From Schinkia azotoformans LMG 9581 (GTDB lineage: Bacteria > Bacillota > Bacilli > Bacillales > Bacillaceae_J), in NCBI RefSeq assembly GCF_000307855.1, contig NZ_AJLR01000004.1:18449-82448 (forward strand): a DNA stretch of 64,000 nt. Reading direction: 5' to 3'. Positions 44,751 through 54,324 of this stretch are shown one piece after another. The notes under the pieces were generated by a model. The model saw only the letters and a list, made by a program, of their open reading frames with translations, was not told the origin of the DNA and made no database searches. The stretch's first letter is position 1. Every line of letters starts with the position of its first letter. Both the position numbers and the translations under genes were made by a program.

Positions 44751-44897
44751 TTTTGTACCGGATTGTGCACCGCCTTCATTATATTTGTTAGCTTGGGTAC
44801 TACCAAATTCATTTCCAAATTCAGTATCATGTTGTTTCTGGAATTGTCCTTGTTTGTTTTTCTGATCTGCGTCATTTTTCTTTGAACGTTTTGTCAA
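44745..44897 (-). CDS. Gamma-type SASP-like small protein
   Basis: A 50-residue hydrophilic Gln/Asn/Lys-rich protein (MTKRSKKNDADQKNKQGQF ... DTEFGNEFGS ... EGGAQSGTKE). The GQF ... TEF-x-x-EF pattern resembles the GPR-cleaved repeats of gamma-type (SspE-like) small acid-soluble spore proteins, but only one imperfect unit is present. The start is TTG, 9 bases after GGAG; an ATG at 44906 is also in frame. Assignment is tentative. Confidence 0.5.
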   Translation of the reverse strand: MTKRSKKNDADQKNKQGQFQKQHDTEFGNEFGSTQANKYNEGGAQSGTKE

Positions 44898-45074
44898 ATG
44901 AATCATCTCCATTCATAATTTTTCTTCCTTAGTTTAAATCGATCTCTACTTTCTATACTTATTTGTGGAAAATTTTAATAATGTTGAAAAATTGTCAAAA
45001 AGTAATCGCTTTGAAAGTAGATCGAACTGATAAAATTAACTTAGGTGATGTAGATTTAAATGGGGGTGTGTTAA

Positions 45075-45176
45075 ATGGCAGAATGGTCAGTTGTAATGAA
45101 TATTACTTTTGTAGTGGTTGGAATTACCTTTATTTTGTTCAGCCTTGCGGATGTAAATGCTTCACAAAAGAACTAA
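45075..45176 (+). CDS. Single-span membrane mini-protein (33 aa)
   Basis: A 33-residue protein with one helix (VVMNITFVVVGITFILFSLA) and a short polar tail (DVNASQKN). GGGGGTG lies about 6 bases before the ATG. No family recognised. A longer overlapping frame (44963-45199) lacks a ribosome site and looks accidental. Confidence 0.6.
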   Translation: MAEWSVVMNITFVVVGITFILFSLADVNASQKN

Positions 45177-45200
45177 TTAACGCATTTTTTTACTTATGAA

Positions 45201-45228
45201 AAGGGGTTGCACTAATTTGGGCAGCCCT
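45201..45228 (+). terminator. Terminator of the 33-aa gene
   Basis: AGGGGTTGC / GCAGCCCTT stem (one G-U pair), then TTTATTTTTTA. Confidence 0.75.
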
Positions 45229-45301
45229 TTTTATTTTTTATTATTGACTATTCAGATTTATTTATATATAATCCTAATTACTAATTAAATAGAAACATAC
45301 T

Positions 45302-45411
45302 TATCGAGAGTGACGGAGGGAACAGGCCCTTTGAAGTCCAGCAACCATCAAGCATGCTTGAAAGGTGCTAAATCCTGCAGGTTTTTACCTGAAAGATAAG
45401 GTTGAGTGGCG
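45302..45411 (+). ncRNA. SAM-I riboswitch (S-box) of metY-hom
   Basis: It contains TATCGAGAGTGACGGAGGGA, GGCCCTTTGAAGTCCAGCAACC, AAGGTGCTAAATCCTGCAGG and a GAAAGATAAG segment, in S-box order. The downstream terminator makes it an OFF switch when S-adenosylmethionine is plentiful. Confidence 0.95.
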
Positions 45412-45413
45412 AA

Positions 45414-45448
45414 TGAACCCTTCTTCCTTATTGGAAGAAGGGTTTTTT
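45414..45448 (+). terminator. Riboswitch-controlled terminator upstream of metY
   Basis: AACCCTTCTTCC-TTATT-GGAAGAAGGGTT followed by a T-run. Confidence 0.92.
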
Positions 45449-45501
45449 AACTTTATTTATTTTTATGTTGAGTTTTCGAATGTGATTAGGGGGAATTGGA
45501 A

Positions 45502-47301
45502 ATGGCAGAAAAATTTAGCACTTATGATTTAGAAACAGTATTATTACACGGGGGACAATCACCAGATCCAACAACAGGCTCTCGTGCAGTTCCTATCTAT
45601 CAAACTACTTCATACGTTTTCCATAATACAGATCATGCACAAAGCTTATTTTCATTGGATGAGGCTGGGAATATTTACACTAGACTCGGGAACCCAACAG
45701 TTGATGTCTTAGAAAAAAGGATCGCATTATTGGAAGATGGGGTAGCTGCTGTCGCAACATCGTCCGGAATGTCAGCGATTGCCTTAGCTGTTATGAATAT
45801 TGCTCATGCAGGAGATGAAATTGTTGCAGCTACCAATTTATATGGTGGAACATATAATTTATTTGCTAATACATTGCCTAAATACGGAATTAAAGTCGTG
45901 TTTGTTGATCCAACAGATCCTGAAAATTTCCGTCATGCAATAACAGAAAGAACGAAAGCCGTTTATGGTGAAATAATTGGAAATCCAAGTCTTCATGTCC
46001 TTGACGTGGAAGCTGTTGCAGATATTGCTCATGAAGCGGGTATTCCGTTAATTGTTGACAGCACTTTTGCAACACCATACCTTTGTAAGCCAATTAAATG
46101 GGGGGCCGACATAGTCGTCCATTCGGTAACGAAGTGGATCGGAGGTCATGGCACTTCTATTGGCGGCATTGTCGTTGATGGTGGGCGCTTTAACTGGAAT
46201 AGTCCGAAATTCCCTGGATTTACTGAACCGGACCCAAGCTACAATGGGATCATATATGCGAATGAATTTGGAACATTAGCTTATAGTACGAAGCTTAGAG
46301 TCCAATTGCTTCGTGACTTCGGTTCATGTTTAAGTCCCCAAAATGCTTTTCAATTAATTATTGGACTTGAAACACTGCATTTAAGAATGGAAAAGCATAC
46401 AAAAAATGCGGCTGAGCTTGCGGAATACCTTAAGAATCATCCAGCAGTTGAATGGGTTTCTTACCCTGGACTTCCGGAACATCCTGCACATGAATTAGCC
46501 AAGAAATACTTGCAAAACGGTTTCGGTTCAATGGTAAACTTCGGAATAAAAGGTGGACGTGACGCTGGTAAAAAGGTTATTGATAATATTTCGCTATGGT
46601 CGCATGTAGCCAATGTCGGAGATGCAAAATCGCTTATCATTCATCCTGCATCAACAACACATCAGCAGCTTTCCGCTGAAGAGCTTATACAAACGGGTGT
46701 TACAGAAGATCTTATTCGTTTATCGGTTGGGATTGAATCGCTTAGAGATTTAACAGCTGATCTTGATCGCGCATTTTTTGAAGCAACAGGCATATCACTT
46801 AATGGCAATGGAAAAGGTGAGGTTGCTGTAAACGATGAAGGTGTCATTCGTTGGTTACTACAATCACCATTTGTTCAGGAGGAGATTGATGGGAAGGTTG
46901 TCCAACGTCCGAAAAGATTAGCAGTTGTGGGCTTAAGTGGCAAGCCTGGTCGCCCAAGCTACCGTTTAACAAGAAAAATGCAGCGCTTAGGATATCAAAT
47001 TGTACCGGTAAATCCAAAAGAAACAGAGATTCTAGGCGAAAAGGTTTACCCTGATTTAAAATCAATTCCATTTAAAGTTGATGTAGTTCAAGTATTTAGA
47101 AGCCCGGAAGCCGCTATAGAAGTGGCTAAAGAAGCACTTGAAATCAATCCAAAAATTTTCTGGCTACAGGAAGGTGTTATTTCGCCAAAAGCTGTTGAAA
47201 TTGCGACAGAGGGCGGATTAGAGGTTATCCATAATCGCTGTACTTATAAAGAAGCACAACGCCTTAGAGGAAGTATCGTAACATTTGCCTGTGAGCTTTA
47301 A
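45502..47301 (+). CDS. metY: O-acetylhomoserine sulfhydrylase (MetY type) fused to a CoA-binding domain
   Basis: About 599 residues. The first 430 form a Cys/Met-metabolism PLP enzyme: [16 protein letters not shown], and the PLP lysine Lys211 in [11 protein letters not shown]. This should convert O-acetylhomoserine plus sulfide to homocysteine. Residues about 445-599 are a separate Rossmann domain of the CoA_binding_2/YccU type ([41 protein letters not shown]). The junction is a short GNGKGEV linker with no frameshift. The SAM riboswitch and the hom gene support methionine synthesis. ATG at 45502 has GGGGG 8 bases upstream. Confidence 0.92.
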   Translation: MAEKFSTYDLETVLLHGGQSPDPTTGSRAVPIYQTTSYVFHNTDHAQSLFSLDEAGNIYTRLGNPTVDVLEKRIALLEDGVAAVATSSGMSAIALAVMNIAHAGDEIVAATNLYGGTYNLFANTLPKYGIKVVFVDPTDPENFRHAITERTKAVYGEIIGNPSLHVLDVEAVADIAHEAGIPLIVDSTFATPYLCKPIKWGADIVVHSVTKWIGGHGTSIGGIVVDGGRFNWNSPKFPGFTEPDPSYNGIIYANEFGTLAYSTKLRVQLLRDFGSCLSPQNAFQLIIGLETLHLRMEKHTKNAAELAEYLKNHPAVEWVSYPGLPEHPAHELAKKYLQNGFGSMVNFGIKGGRDAGKKVIDNISLWSHVANVGDAKSLIIHPASTTHQQLSAEELIQTGVTEDLIRLSVGIESLRDLTADLDRAFFEATGISLNGNGKGEVAVNDEGVIRWLLQSPFVQEEIDGKVVQRPKRLAVVGLSGKPGRPSYRLTRKMQRLGYQIVPVNPKETEILGEKVYPDLKSIPFKVDVVQVFRSPEAAIEVAKEALEINPKIFWLQEGVISPKAVEIATEGGLEVIHNRCTYKEAQRLRGSIVTFACEL

Positions 47302-47314
47302 AGGATGTGGGAAA

Positions 47315-48322
47315 ATGTCAACGATTAATATTGCCCTGCTAGGGTATGGTACAGTTGGAAAAGGTGTCTATGAAATTATCAACTCAAATCAGGAGCGGTT
47401 TTTAACGCTATTAGGACAAAACGTTAAAGTTGTTGCTATATTAGTTAAAGATATCGACAAACATATCCCCCCAAAGGAAGGCATCTTATTAACAGATCAT
47501 TTCGAGGATATTATTCAGTTGCCTAAACTTGATGTTGTTATAGAAGCAACTGTTGGAGTGGAACCAAGCTTTTCGCATATTACAAGGGCGATACAGAGAA
47601 GATGCCATGTAATAACTGCCAATAAAGAAATGTTTGCCCACCATGGACAAGAAATTATCGAATTAGCTAAAACCTATGGAACAACAGTCGGCTTTGAGGC
47701 GACTGTTGCCGGTGGAATTCCGATTATCCAAACATTAAATAAGCTATTAAATATTAATCAAGTTCAAAAAATTGAGGGCATTTTGAACGGCACAACTAAT
47801 TTTATCTTAACAAAGATGAGAGAAGAGGGTTTATCGTTTGAAGAAGCCCTATCCTTGGCACAGGAATTGGGATATGCGGAAGCTGATCCTACGAATGATG
47901 TCGAGGGGTATGACGCTTTTTATAAAATGATGATATTAAGCCAAGTATGTTTTGGTCAGCAGCCAGATTGGAAAGCTGTTTTCCGCAAAGGAATTACCGG
48001 GATTACACCCGATCAAATAAAACATCATGATACTACTAATTTGAGAATAAAACATATTGCCTCCATAACAAAAACAGAGCAAGGAATAGAGGCTATCCTA
48101 AAACCGACTATTGTTCAACCTTCACATCCTTTTTATAATGTAGAGGGAGTTGAAAACGCGGTATCTATTCATGCGAATATTGTAGGTAATATTAGTTTAA
48201 GCGGACCAGGGGCGGGGATGTATCCTACTGCCAGTGCAATCGTTGAAGATTTAATTCATGCCTGCCGTACAGATGTTAATGAATGGCATACAAGTGCTGT
48301 TTCACAAACAAGTATTGTTTAA
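47315..48322 (+). CDS. hom: Homoserine dehydrogenase, short form without ACT domain
   Basis: Reduces aspartate semialdehyde to homoserine. About 335 residues: NAD(P)-binding GYGTVGKGV at the N-terminus, ITANKEM, ILNGTTNFIL and EADPTNDVEGYDA in the catalytic domain. The regulatory C-terminal ACT domain of the longer enzymes is absent, so feedback control by threonine is less likely. It lies 13 bases after metY under the SAM riboswitch, so it supplies homoserine for methionine. The genome may hold a second hom gene with thrC and thrB; that is inferred. Start ATG 47315 with AAGGATG upstream. Confidence 0.93.
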   Translation: MSTINIALLGYGTVGKGVYEIINSNQERFLTLLGQNVKVVAILVKDIDKHIPPKEGILLTDHFEDIIQLPKLDVVIEATVGVEPSFSHITRAIQRRCHVITANKEMFAHHGQEIIELAKTYGTTVGFEATVAGGIPIIQTLNKLLNINQVQKIEGILNGTTNFILTKMREEGLSFEEALSLAQELGYAEADPTNDVEGYDAFYKMMILSQVCFGQQPDWKAVFRKGITGITPDQIKHHDTTNLRIKHIASITKTEQGIEAILKPTIVQPSHPFYNVEGVENAVSIHANIVGNISLSGPGAGMYPTASAIVEDLIHACRTDVNEWHTSAVSQTSIV

Positions 48323-48337
48323 GTAGAATTTTTTATT

Positions 48338-48385
48338 AGAGTGAGATTTTGTAGAATTTTATCTGCAGGTCTTGCTCTTTTTTAT
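48338..48385 (+). terminator. Terminator of metY-hom
   Basis: AGAGTGAGA ... TCTTGCTCT with an internal loop, then TTTTTTATT. Confidence 0.75.
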
Positions 48386-48475
48386 TGGGAAAATTATAAT
48401 GGATGGATTTTAAAACTGACCAACCGCTCAATTTCATTGTGAAGAAATGGTAGGTTAAAAAGAGGTTAAAAAAAA

Positions 48476-48649
48476 TTAGTTTTGTTGATCGAAGTATTTT
48501 TTTAGTTCAAAAAAAGCATTTTCAATTTGAGGTAACCGGCTTTTCACATTATCAACATACTGTGTATCATAAATATTAGTGTTTCCCCTCAAAGAATTTG
48601 ACAAGTCCTGTAGAAGTTTAACTACTTTAAATGTATCGTTATTATTCAT
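48476..48649 (-). CDS. Small hypothetical protein (57 aa)
   Basis: A 57-residue helical acidic/polar protein (MNNNDTFKVVKLLQDLSNSLRG ... ENAFFELKKYFDQQN) with no membrane segment. The ATG at 48649 has CAGGAGG 7 bases upstream; the frame is open further 5' without a site. Family not recognised. Confidence 0.65.
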   Translation of the reverse strand: MNNNDTFKVVKLLQDLSNSLRGNTNIYDTQYVDNVKSRLPQIENAFFELKKYFDQQN

Positions 48650-48963
48650 TTTATACCTCCTGTTAGTACCAGATAATAAATATCCCCTATGTCCTATTTT
48701 ATAGAAAATATTACTACAATTCAATAGAAAAAAATTTGTTGTGAAATATTTTACAAGAAACTTTCGAAAAATAATTGTATGCTCAAATGTAAACATTTTC
48801 ATAAATGAAATTTTCTTATTCTACAGGATTTTGTAAGATATTAAATGTAAGCGCATTAAAAATCGTCAAAGTTTTGAAAAACATTTTTCGACTATTTTCA
48901 ACCATTTTAGGGTATAATAAAATTAAATAATAAAAGAATGGTAAGTTAAAGGAGTTCATATTC

Positions 48964-49170
48964 ATGAATGAGTTATTTACAGTTGGCCAAGAAGTAATAA
49001 CGAATGATTTGTATTTTTCTCGTTATGGTCAGGTGATAGCTGGAGAAGTAGTCAAGGTTGAAAGAGATAAAATCTGGGTGAAAAACCAATATAACACGAT
49101 TTCGGTTATCAACAATATGTGTCTTGAGTGCAAAGTAAATGAAGAAGAAATGGTAGGGCTACTAATTTAA
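48964..49170 (+). CDS. Small KOW/SH3-like hypothetical protein (68 aa)
   Basis: A 68-residue protein whose strands (FTVGQEVITNDLYFSRYGQVIAG, VVKVERDKIWVKNQYNTISV) suggest a small beta-barrel. Family not recognised. Ribosome site AAGGAG. The upstream gap (48650-48963) is about 310 bases and very AT-rich; it contains an ATGTAAGCGCATTAA sequence (48845-48859) that is a weak match to a catabolite-responsive element, and TTTTCGAC, a partial Spo0A-box match. Confidence 0.65.
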   Translation: MNELFTVGQEVITNDLYFSRYGQVIAGEVVKVERDKIWVKNQYNTISVINNMCLECKVNEEEMVGLLI

Positions 49171-49296
49171 TGTTAGTAGTCTTTTTGTTTTCTTGAAAAC
49201 TTTTTTAGATTTTTACAAGGAATTTAGTTTCTATGTCGAACTAATAATATAGCAGCTTTTTTTCTAGGGTGTATATTGATGAAAGGTGTGATGTAG

Positions 49297-49596
49297 TTGA
49301 TTATTAGGAAAAAGTTAGATGCAATGCAATTTCTTGAGAAATTTACAGACATTGCTTCATATGACTATGAAAATGAAAAGCATTATTTTGTATTTAAAGA
49401 CAAGGAACGCGGTGGACAATATACATTAATGAAAAAAGACGAAAGATGGTCCATTCACGGTAAGGGTGAAAACTATTGTGATGATGGTGAAACGATGATG
49501 GATGATATCGATGGTTTGCTTGTCTTCATATGGAAACATAGGAGCAAAATTAATCATGTATTAAAAGAAATTCTCAATTCAAGTGTGATCGCATGA
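49297..49596 (+). CDS. Hypothetical protein (99 aa)
   Basis: A 99-residue soluble mixed alpha/beta protein (QFLEKFTDIASYDYENEKHYFVFKD ... WSIHGKGENYCDDGETMMDDIDGL). No family recognised. It starts at TTG with AAAGGTG upstream, and shares a bidirectional terminator with clpE. Confidence 0.7.
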   Translation: MIIRKKLDAMQFLEKFTDIASYDYENEKHYFVFKDKERGGQYTLMKKDERWSIHGKGENYCDDGETMMDDIDGLLVFIWKHRSKINHVLKEILNSSVIA

Positions 49597-49603
49597 ATCA
49601 GTA

Positions 49604-49636
49604 ATGGCCGGAGGAACCCCGGCCACTGCTTTTTTT
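49604..49636. terminator. Bidirectional terminator between the 99-aa gene and clpE
   Basis: TGGCCGG-AGGAACC-CCGGCCA stem, then ACTGCTTTTTTT on the plus strand. Confidence 0.88.
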
Positions 49637-51782
49637 ATTTCACAATGATTTTGTTGTCTTCAATGGCAACTTTTATTTCAGTGATGTTCCCATTGTCTAA
49701 CAGTAAATCTGATATTTGATCTTCAAGCTGCTCTTGGATAATACGGCGTAATGGACGTGCACCAAAGGCAGGATGGTAACCGAGCTCAGCTAATTTTTCT
49801 TTTGCTTCAGTTGAAACATCAATTGAAATGTTTTGTTCGTTTAATAGAGCTTTTAAATCATCCAACATAATATCAACGATTTGTAAAATATGCTCTTTTT
49901 TCAAGCTCTTAAATTCAATGATGCTATCAAAACGGTTTAAAAATTCCGGCTTGAAGAAAGCGCCAAGTGAATCTAAAATAGTGCCTTCAGTTGAATCCTC
50001 GGATTGTTGCTTATCAAAGCCTACTGTTACTTTCTTAGCACCGACTCCGGCATTACTTGTCATAATAATAACGGTATCCTTAAAGCTAACTGTTCTGCCT
50101 TGGCTGTCTGTTAGGCGGCCATCCTCTAAGATTTGCAGGAACATATGCTGTACGTCGAGGTGCGCTTTTTCAATTTCATCTAAAAGAATGATGCAATAAG
50201 GATTTCTGCGCACTTTCTCGGTTAATTGTCCTGCTTCATCATGTCCAATATATCCTGGAGGTGCACCGATAATTTTCGAGACTGAATGCTTCTCCATATA
50301 TTCACTCATATCTAGACGGACTAGACTGTCCTTTGTTCCAAATAACTCTTCCGCAAGTCGCTTCGTTAATTCAGTCTTACCAACACCCGTTGGTCCAACA
50401 AATAGGAAGGACCCAATTGGACGATTTTTATCCTTTAACCCTGCACGGCTACGCTTAATTGCTTTTGAAACTTTTTGAACGGCTTCTTCTTGGCCGATAA
50501 TTTTCGCTGAAAGATTGGCAGCGAGTTTTTTCATTTTTACTTGTTCATCCTGTTGAAGTTTTCCAACCGGGATCCCAGTTTTTTCTTCAATTATTTTTTG
50601 AATTTCACTTACTCCAACGATTGCTTGTTTAGTATTGTTTCCAGCTTCTAGCTGCTTTTCAAGCTTGATTTCCTCGTGACGTAATTTTGCTGCTAATTCA
50701 TAATTTTCTTCGCTTGCTGCTTTATCCTTCTCCTTTGCTATTTTAGCGAGGCGTTCATTAAGTTCTGTTGTATCTTGGCCTGCATGCTGCAAATTAACTT
50801 TTGAACCAGTTTCATCTAATAAGTCGATCGCTTTATCTGGAAGGAAGCGATCTTGAATATAGCGATGTGAAAGAGTGACACAGGCTTCAATCGCTTCGTC
50901 CATATATTTTACATCATGGAAGCTTTCATATTTTGCCTGAATTCCTTTTAAAATTTCAATTGCTTGTTCTACTGTTGGTTCATTTACGATAACGGGTTGG
51001 AACCGACGTTCAAGGGCTGCATCTTTTTCAATATGACGGTATTCTTTTAAGGTTGTTGCCCCAATAAGCTGCAATTCACCTCGAGCTAAGGCAGGCTTTA
51101 AGATATTACCAGCATCCATAGATCCTTCAGCAGAGCCAGCTCCTACTAATAAATGGATTTCATCAATAAATAAAATGATGTTTTTTCGTTTTTGAAGCTC
51201 AGAAATCAATTGTTTCATTCGTTCTTCAAATTGGCCGCGAATTCCGGTATTGGCAACTAGACCGGCCACATCTAGCAAGTATAATTCTTTATTTAAAAGC
51301 TTAGCCGGCACATTTCCTTCAGCAATTTTTAAGGCTAAGCCTTCGGCGATCGCTGTTTTACCAACACCAGGTTCACCAATTAAAACTGGATTATTTTTAT
51401 TACGTCGATTTAAGATTTCAATCACACGATTTACTTCTTTATCTCTGCCAATGACAGGGTCTATAATGCCGGCCTTTGCGGCATTTGTTAGGTTTCGACC
51501 GAATTGATCAAGAAATCCGTTGCCGCGACTAGCTTGGCCAGTCATTTGTTGCCCATGAAGGTTTGTGTAAAGATCTTGGTCTTGTTGTCCAAAATTCATT
51601 CCATTAAATACATTCTGGAATGGTGTTGGTCCTCCGAATGGGCTAAAGCTACTTGGAATTTTAAAATTTGCTTTTTCTTTGTTATAGCATTCAGAACATA
51701 GATGTAATTGTTTCTTTTGTTGGTTTAATTGGATATTTAAATGCACTGTAGCTTCGTTTGTATGACAAATTTGACAATACAT
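49635..51782 (-). CDS. clpE: ClpE, Clp protease ATP-binding subunit with an N-terminal zinc finger
   Basis: A 715-residue Hsp100 unfoldase that feeds ClpP and handles damaged proteins. The N-terminal zinc finger has Cys3, Cys6, Cys29 and Cys32 (CQIC ... CSEC), the ClpE hallmark. Two AAA+ modules follow: GEPGVGKT with LFIDEIH, and GPTGVGKT with LLDEIEKAH, separated by a UVR-type coiled coil, then the D2-small domain. Two CtsR boxes lie in the promoter, so CtsR repression relieved by heat or protein stress is expected. AAGGAGG ribosome site. The gene is monocistronic. Confidence 0.97.
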   Translation of the reverse strand: MYCQICHTNEATVHLNIQLNQQKKQLHLCSECYNKEKANFKIPSSFSPFGGPTPFQNVFNGMNFGQQDQDLYTNLHGQQMTGQASRGNGFLDQFGRNLTNAAKAGIIDPVIGRDKEVNRVIEILNRRNKNNPVLIGEPGVGKTAIAEGLALKIAEGNVPAKLLNKELYLLDVAGLVANTGIRGQFEERMKQLISELQKRKNIILFIDEIHLLVGAGSAEGSMDAGNILKPALARGELQLIGATTLKEYRHIEKDAALERRFQPVIVNEPTVEQAIEILKGIQAKYESFHDVKYMDEAIEACVTLSHRYIQDRFLPDKAIDLLDETGSKVNLQHAGQDTTELNERLAKIAKEKDKAASEENYELAAKLRHEEIKLEKQLEAGNNTKQAIVGVSEIQKIIEEKTGIPVGKLQQDEQVKMKKLAANLSAKIIGQEEAVQKVSKAIKRSRAGLKDKNRPIGSFLFVGPTGVGKTELTKRLAEELFGTKDSLVRLDMSEYMEKHSVSKIIGAPPGYIGHDEAGQLTEKVRRNPYCIILLDEIEKAHLDVQHMFLQILEDGRLTDSQGRTVSFKDTVIIMTSNAGVGAKKVTVGFDKQQSEDSTEGTILDSLGAFFKPEFLNRFDSIIEFKSLKKEHILQIVDIMLDDLKALLNEQNISIDVSTEAKEKLAELGYHPAFGARPLRRIIQEQLEDQISDLLLDNGNITEIKVAIEDNKIIVK

Positions 51783-51811
51783 AAAAGTTCCTCCTTGAGT
51801 AATTGGTAATG

Positions 51812-51828
51812 TTTGACCTTAATTGACT
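51812..51828 (-). promoter_or_regulatory. CtsR operator 1 of clpE
   Basis: Minus strand AGTCAAT-TAA-GGTCAAA matches the CtsR heptad repeat ([A/G]GTCAAA-NAN-[A/G]GTCAAA) except at the end of the first heptad. It lies 30 bases before the start codon. Confidence 0.8.
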
Positions 51829-51860
51829 TTGATCTTTCTTGACTATAATTAAATCAAAAA

Positions 51861-51877
51861 GGTCAAAAAAGGTCAAG
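51861..51877 (+). promoter_or_regulatory. CtsR operator 2 of clpE
   Basis: Plus strand GGTCAAA-AAA-GGTCAAG, near-perfect CtsR heptad repeat, in the opposite orientation to operator 1 and about 33 bases from it. On the minus strand the same bases give TTGACC elements; the first plus a TTTAAT 17 bases on could be the promoter. Confidence 0.88.
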
Positions 51878-51895
51878 AAAAAAATAAAAAAATAA

Positions 51896-51921
51896 AGTCA
51901 GCAGATTATTCTGCTGACTTA
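51896..51921 (-). terminator. Terminator of the HAD hydrolase gene
   Basis: Minus strand AAGTCAGCAGA-ATAA-TCTGCTGACTT followed by TATTTTTTTATTTTTT; it overlaps the last codons of the gene. Confidence 0.88.
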
Positions 51922-52703
51922 AGTTCATCTAAAATTGGAAAGAGCTCTTCAAGATGTTTAATTTCATAAGTAGGGGTAACGTCAGGAAGTCTTTCTTTAT
52001 TATGACGATTAATCCATACTGATTTAATGCCGGCCCGTGTTGCCCCAAGAATATCAGTCATTAAATTATCGCCAACCATAATAGCGTCTTCTTTGTTTAT
52101 TTCCATAAGTTTTAAGGCATGTTCAAAAATGGATGGGTCAGGTTTGCCTCGTCCAAAATCGCCGGAAATAACGATTTGATCAAAGTACGGAGCAATTTCT
52201 GGTGTAATCGTTAATTTTGTATTTTGTAAATCGGGTGAGCCATTTGTTAATAATAATAATTTATAATTACCCTTTAATTGATCAAGTACTTGAAATGATT
52301 CATCGTACACAAATGGTTTCTCCCGGCGTATAGCGGGGAATAGCTCACCCAACTCATACCCGAAATCAGGATCTTTAATGCCTAAAGCAGCTAAACCTCG
52401 TGTCCATGCTTCTTTACGGTAGGTTGGTACAATTTTGCTCATTTTCATAAAGTCTTCTTGATCATCTGAAAAATTTCCCCATAGACCTTCAAATGGATTG
52501 ATTCCAATCATCTGTGTAAATGAGTAGGTCTCATAGGAGCTGTATAGTTCTCTTGCTTCTTTGCGGACAGCTTCCTCAAGTTTTTCGGGGTCAACATTAT
52601 ATTTTTCTTTTGCTTTTTGACATGTTGCAACAAACGCTTCTTTTACGCTTTTTTGATCCCATAGTAAAGTATCATCTAGATCGAAAAATATTGCTTTAAC
52701 CAT
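51906..52703 (-). CDS. HAD-superfamily hydrolase (YsaA-like)
   Basis: A 265-residue phosphatase-type protein with motif [10 protein letters not shown], motif [10 protein letters not shown], motif III lysine in RGKPDPSIF and motif [16 protein letters not shown] helical cap (about 20-110) puts it in subfamily I with YjjG/YsaA-like enzymes. The substrate is unknown; nucleotide or small phosphoester hydrolysis is likely. Ribosome site GAGGAG. It stands between clpE and a Nudix gene, both also on the minus strand. Confidence 0.88.
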   Translation of the reverse strand: MVKAIFFDLDDTLLWDQKSVKEAFVATCQKAKEKYNVDPEKLEEAVRKEARELYSSYETYSFTQMIGINPFEGLWGNFSDDQEDFMKMSKIVPTYRKEAWTRGLAALGIKDPDFGYELGELFPAIRREKPFVYDESFQVLDQLKGNYKLLLLTNGSPDLQNTKLTITPEIAPYFDQIVISGDFGRGKPDPSIFEHALKLMEINKEDAIMVGDNLMTDILGATRAGIKSVWINRHNKERLPDVTPTYEIKHLEELFPILDELKSAE

Positions 52704-52784
52704 TATTATTTACTCCTCTTCCTTTTATATATATAAAGACTACAATTGAAAAACTATTTTGTATATAAGAAAATATAAATAAAG

Positions 52785-53408
52785 TTAATTGATATTTTCA
52801 AGAAATTCATTCAGCATTCTTGCCGTCATCCCCCAGATGACTTTGTCTTCGTAGCAATAAAAATATTCTTTCATGTTTCTTGGTCGCCAATTATAATCTT
52901 TTCCATCTGGGATAAGATGATAAGGGAAATTATCTTCTGGCTCAATTCTATAATGAATTTGATAAATTTTAGGTTCTGTATTTAAAAGAAAAGAAACAGG
53001 AACAGTGAAGATTTCACTTACTTCATCAGGATTGGGAGAAATCTCCGCAAATTCTTTTTCAATCCATCCGACAAAAGGATAGATGATGGAGTCAGAGGAT
53101 GAAACGAAAAAGTCAAGTGGCCCAACGAGATTGATATCTTCTTCAGTAATTCGCAATTCTTCTGTAGCTTCACGAAGAGCTGCGGTTTGACTGTCTTCTT
53201 GTCCTTTTTCAATGCGGCCGCCTGGGAAACAAATTTCACCGGGTTGGCGTCTTAAATGTTCGGCACGTTTTTCAAAAATAATATGAATATCATCATTGAT
53301 TTTAATTAAAGGTAATAAAACAGAATAACTTTGGAAGTGTTTATGACCTAAAACATGCGGCCGATTATTGGTTACTTTTTGAATACGTGCCATTAAATCG
53401 TCCTTCAT
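52785..53408 (-). CDS. Nudix hydrolase, CoA pyrophosphatase-like
   Basis: A 207-residue protein with a complete Nudix box (GGRIEKGQEDSQTAALREATEEL). The upstream motif around LRRQPGEICFPGG matches the CoA-type pattern that precedes the box in NUDT7/NUDT8/YeaB-like enzymes. It would cleave CoA to phosphopantetheine and 3',5'-ADP; acting on other diphosphates is possible. Ribosome site GGAGGGAG. Monocistronic. Confidence 0.88.
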   Translation of the reverse strand: MKDDLMARIQKVTNNRPHVLGHKHFQSYSVLLPLIKINDDIHIIFEKRAEHLRRQPGEICFPGGRIEKGQEDSQTAALREATEELRITEEDINLVGPLDFFVSSSDSIIYPFVGWIEKEFAEISPNPDEVSEIFTVPVSFLLNTEPKIYQIHYRIEPEDNFPYHLIPDGKDYNWRPRNMKEYFYCYEDKVIWGMTARMLNEFLENIN

Positions 53409-53470
53409 ATGGGATCTCCCTCCTCTTTTTTTTAGTTTTACTATAATTCTAGCACATAAGGATGAATAAC

Positions 53471-54109
53471 GTGTCTATATACAAAAAAACATTTCTTCTT
53501 ATATTATTTATCATAATTACGTATTTAGGGATTAGTTTAAGGATTGGTTCGGAGGGACTTGAACGATTCGATCAGGTAATTAGTACATTCATTCAACAAT
53601 TTAGATCTGATGATTTGACAGTAATTATGATTGTCTTAACAACAATTGGTTCTTATAAAGTGGAATTTCCGATATTATTTTTGGTTGCGATTGTTTTTTG
53701 GTTTTTACGAAGAAAACTCATTTTTCCTGTTTTACTAGTTATTAATTTATTTGGAGTAAGGTTTTTAAATCACTTTTTAAAAGCTGTTATTGAACGTCCG
53801 CGCCCAACGAGTGAACGTTTAGTAGAAGTTACCGGATATAGCTTTCCAAGTGGACATGCTATGATTTCGATTGGCTTTTATGGCTTTATATCTTTTTTAC
53901 TTTACCAAGAACTAAAAAATAAAACGAACAAAGCCTTATTCATACCATGGCTCTTGGGTATTATGATTTTATGTATTGGTTTAAGTCGAATTTATTTAGG
54001 AGTTCACTATCCAAGTGATGTTATTGCGGGATTCTTAAGCGGGGGATTGTGGTTGACTTTATGTATCATTCTATCTTATCGAATAAAAATAAGTGAAAAA
54101 AGTGTCTGA
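53471..54109 (+). CDS. PAP2-superfamily membrane phosphatase
   Basis: About 212 residues with six membrane helices and the three acid-phosphatase motifs: K-x6-RP (KAVIERPRP), PSGHA and SRIYLGVHYPSDV. It could be an undecaprenyl-pyrophosphate phosphatase (BcrC-type) or a phosphatidylglycerophosphate phosphatase. The GTG at 53471 has AAGGATG 6 bases upstream; the ATG at 53462 sits on that site itself. Its stop lies inside a bidirectional terminator. Confidence 0.88.
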   Translation: MSIYKKTFLLILFIIITYLGISLRIGSEGLERFDQVISTFIQQFRSDDLTVIMIVLTTIGSYKVEFPILFLVAIVFWFLRRKLIFPVLLVINLFGVRFLNHFLKAVIERPRPTSERLVEVTGYSFPSGHAMISIGFYGFISFLLYQELKNKTNKALFIPWLLGIMILCIGLSRIYLGVHYPSDVIAGFLSGGLWLTLCIILSYRIKISEKSV

Positions 54110-54133
54110 CATCATGATGTCAGACACTTTTTT
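54096..54133. terminator. Perfect bidirectional terminator between the PAP2 and SASP genes
   Basis: AAAAAAGTGTCTGACATCAT / ATGATGTCAGACACTTTTTT, a perfect inverted repeat that includes the PAP2 stop codon. Confidence 0.92.
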
Positions 54134-54141
54134 GACAAAAA

Positions 54142-54324
54142 TCAATGCTTGTTATTTGCGAGTTGCTGTTCAGCCATTCTTACCATTTCCTTTACCATAT
54201 TTCCACCAATTGCTCCGCCTATTTTACCAGCATGACTTGCTGTTATATTGCCGTTATATCCCTTATTTAAAGGGATCCCGAGCTCATTTGCTATTTCATA
54301 TTTGCCTTTATTTTGGTTTGGCAT
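54142..54324 (-). CDS. Alpha/beta-type small acid-soluble spore protein, divergent
   Basis: A 60-residue SASP with the GPR site YEIANELGI and the conserved GGAIGGNMVKEMVRMAEQQL region. Compared with the SASP at 30147 it has a long NKGYNGNITASHAGK middle section. It binds and protects spore DNA. Ribosome site GGAGGAG. It is converging with the PAP2 gene. No convincing sigma-G site was seen upstream. Confidence 0.93.
   Translation of the reverse strand: MPNQNKGKYEIANELGIPLNKGYNGNITASHAGKIGGAIGGNMVKEMVRMAEQQLANNKH

Noticed and set aside
44963..45199. 78-residue open frame over the 33-aa gene
   Set aside because: No ribosome site at its start, no hydrophobic or domain pattern; the overlapping ATG frame at 45075 has a good site and a clear helix.
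48840..48965. Possible CcpA cre (ATGTAAGCGCATTAA) and Spo0A box (TTTTCGAC) before the 68-aa gene
   Set aside because: Each has a mismatch at a key position and the region is AT-rich, so chance matches are likely.
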